Below are positions 63,902 to 64,000 of a stretch of DNA of 64,000 bases, in pieces. The DNA is taken from contig NC_053390.1 in the NCBI RefSeq assembly GCF_905171765.1, positions 140,983,968-141,047,967 on the forward strand, read 5' to 3'. The notes beneath the pieces are model-generated. The model worked only from the letters and a program-made list of their open reading frames with translations, was not told the DNA's origin and ran no database searches. The stretch comes from Bufo bufo (taxonomy: Eukaryota > Chordata > Amphibia > Anura > Bufonidae). The position numbers and the translations under genes are program-made. Every line of letters starts with the position of its first letter. Positions within the stretch are counted from its first letter, which is position 1.

Positions 63902-64000
63902 GTCAGCCATTATACTTCTGTCATGCCTTCTGATTTTGCCAGCTTGTAAATGCAGCAATCCTATGATGCTATTTATTATCTCCTCTATAGCTCCATATGA

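Noticed and set aside
1..64000. Host protein-coding exon or defence-type gene cluster
   Set aside because: No frame with a non-transposon domain, splice-flanked conserved segment or operon-like arrangement was found by reading both strands.

Overview
The window looks like vertebrate, most probably anuran amphibian, intergenic or intronic DNA. The reasons are moderate GC, no bacterial-style gene packing, no host exon that I can recognise, and an unusually rich set of eukaryotic transposable elements: DIRS1-like and Ngaro-like tyrosine-recombinase retrotransposons, a chromodomain Ty3/gypsy element, a Penelope-like GIY-YIG remnant, seven Tc1/mariner copies or fragments, hAT elements, TTAA-flanked (piggyBac-type) elements and many fold-back MITEs. 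The assignment to frogs is inference from the element mix, not from a gene. Every coding region I can support belongs to a mobile element.

Layout. 0.5-26.5 kb is dominated by four same-orientation copies of one long non-coding TTAA-flanked repeat (about 2.2-2.8 kb each; 541, 3964, 11566 and 24177). They carry younger insertions: nested LTRs in copy 2 and a short poly(A) retroposon in copy 3. Two decayed Tc1 elements lie at 15.8-17.4 and 19.1-20.8 kb; a 238-bp near-perfect palindromic hAT MITE is nested in the second. 21-31 kb is a mosaic of MITEs, a GIY-YIG remnant, a tRNA-type SINE and low-copy sequence.

31.56-40.63 kb is one decayed DIRS1-type element on the minus strand, with inverted terminal repeats and the diagnostic internal complementary region. 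It was later split by a 1.6-kb Tc1 element with an open 340-codon transposase frame, by hAT elements and by MITEs. 41.03-46.08 kb is a nearly complete Ngaro-type element on the plus strand. It has split direct repeats (A1-ORFs-B1-A2-B2), a Gag with a SAP-like N-terminus, RT-RNase H and an open tyrosine-recombinase frame. Gag and Pol are separated by an in-frame UGA-CUAG, a known leaky stop context.

46.5-57 kb holds MITEs, a Tc1-like element nested inside another Tc1-like element (47.85-50.46 kb), tetranucleotide arrays and a 510-bp direct-repeat retroposon. 57.4-61.0 kb has two Tc1 remnants around a low-repeat stretch. 61.16-63.90 kb is an internally deleted chromodomain gypsy element with matching 5-bp target duplications.

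How the parts relate. The autonomous-type elements could in principle supply transposase or integrase for the short elements that share their end types: TTAA-flanked MITEs with piggyBac enzymes, and 8-bp-duplication MITEs with hAT enzymes. None of the transposases visible here looks both intact and catalytically complete. The most notable items are the UGA-CUAG junction of the Ngaro element, the DIRS element with its internal complementary region and hairpin array, the open but catalytically altered Tc1 transposase, the 238-bp palindrome, and the deleted gypsy element with preserved target duplications.
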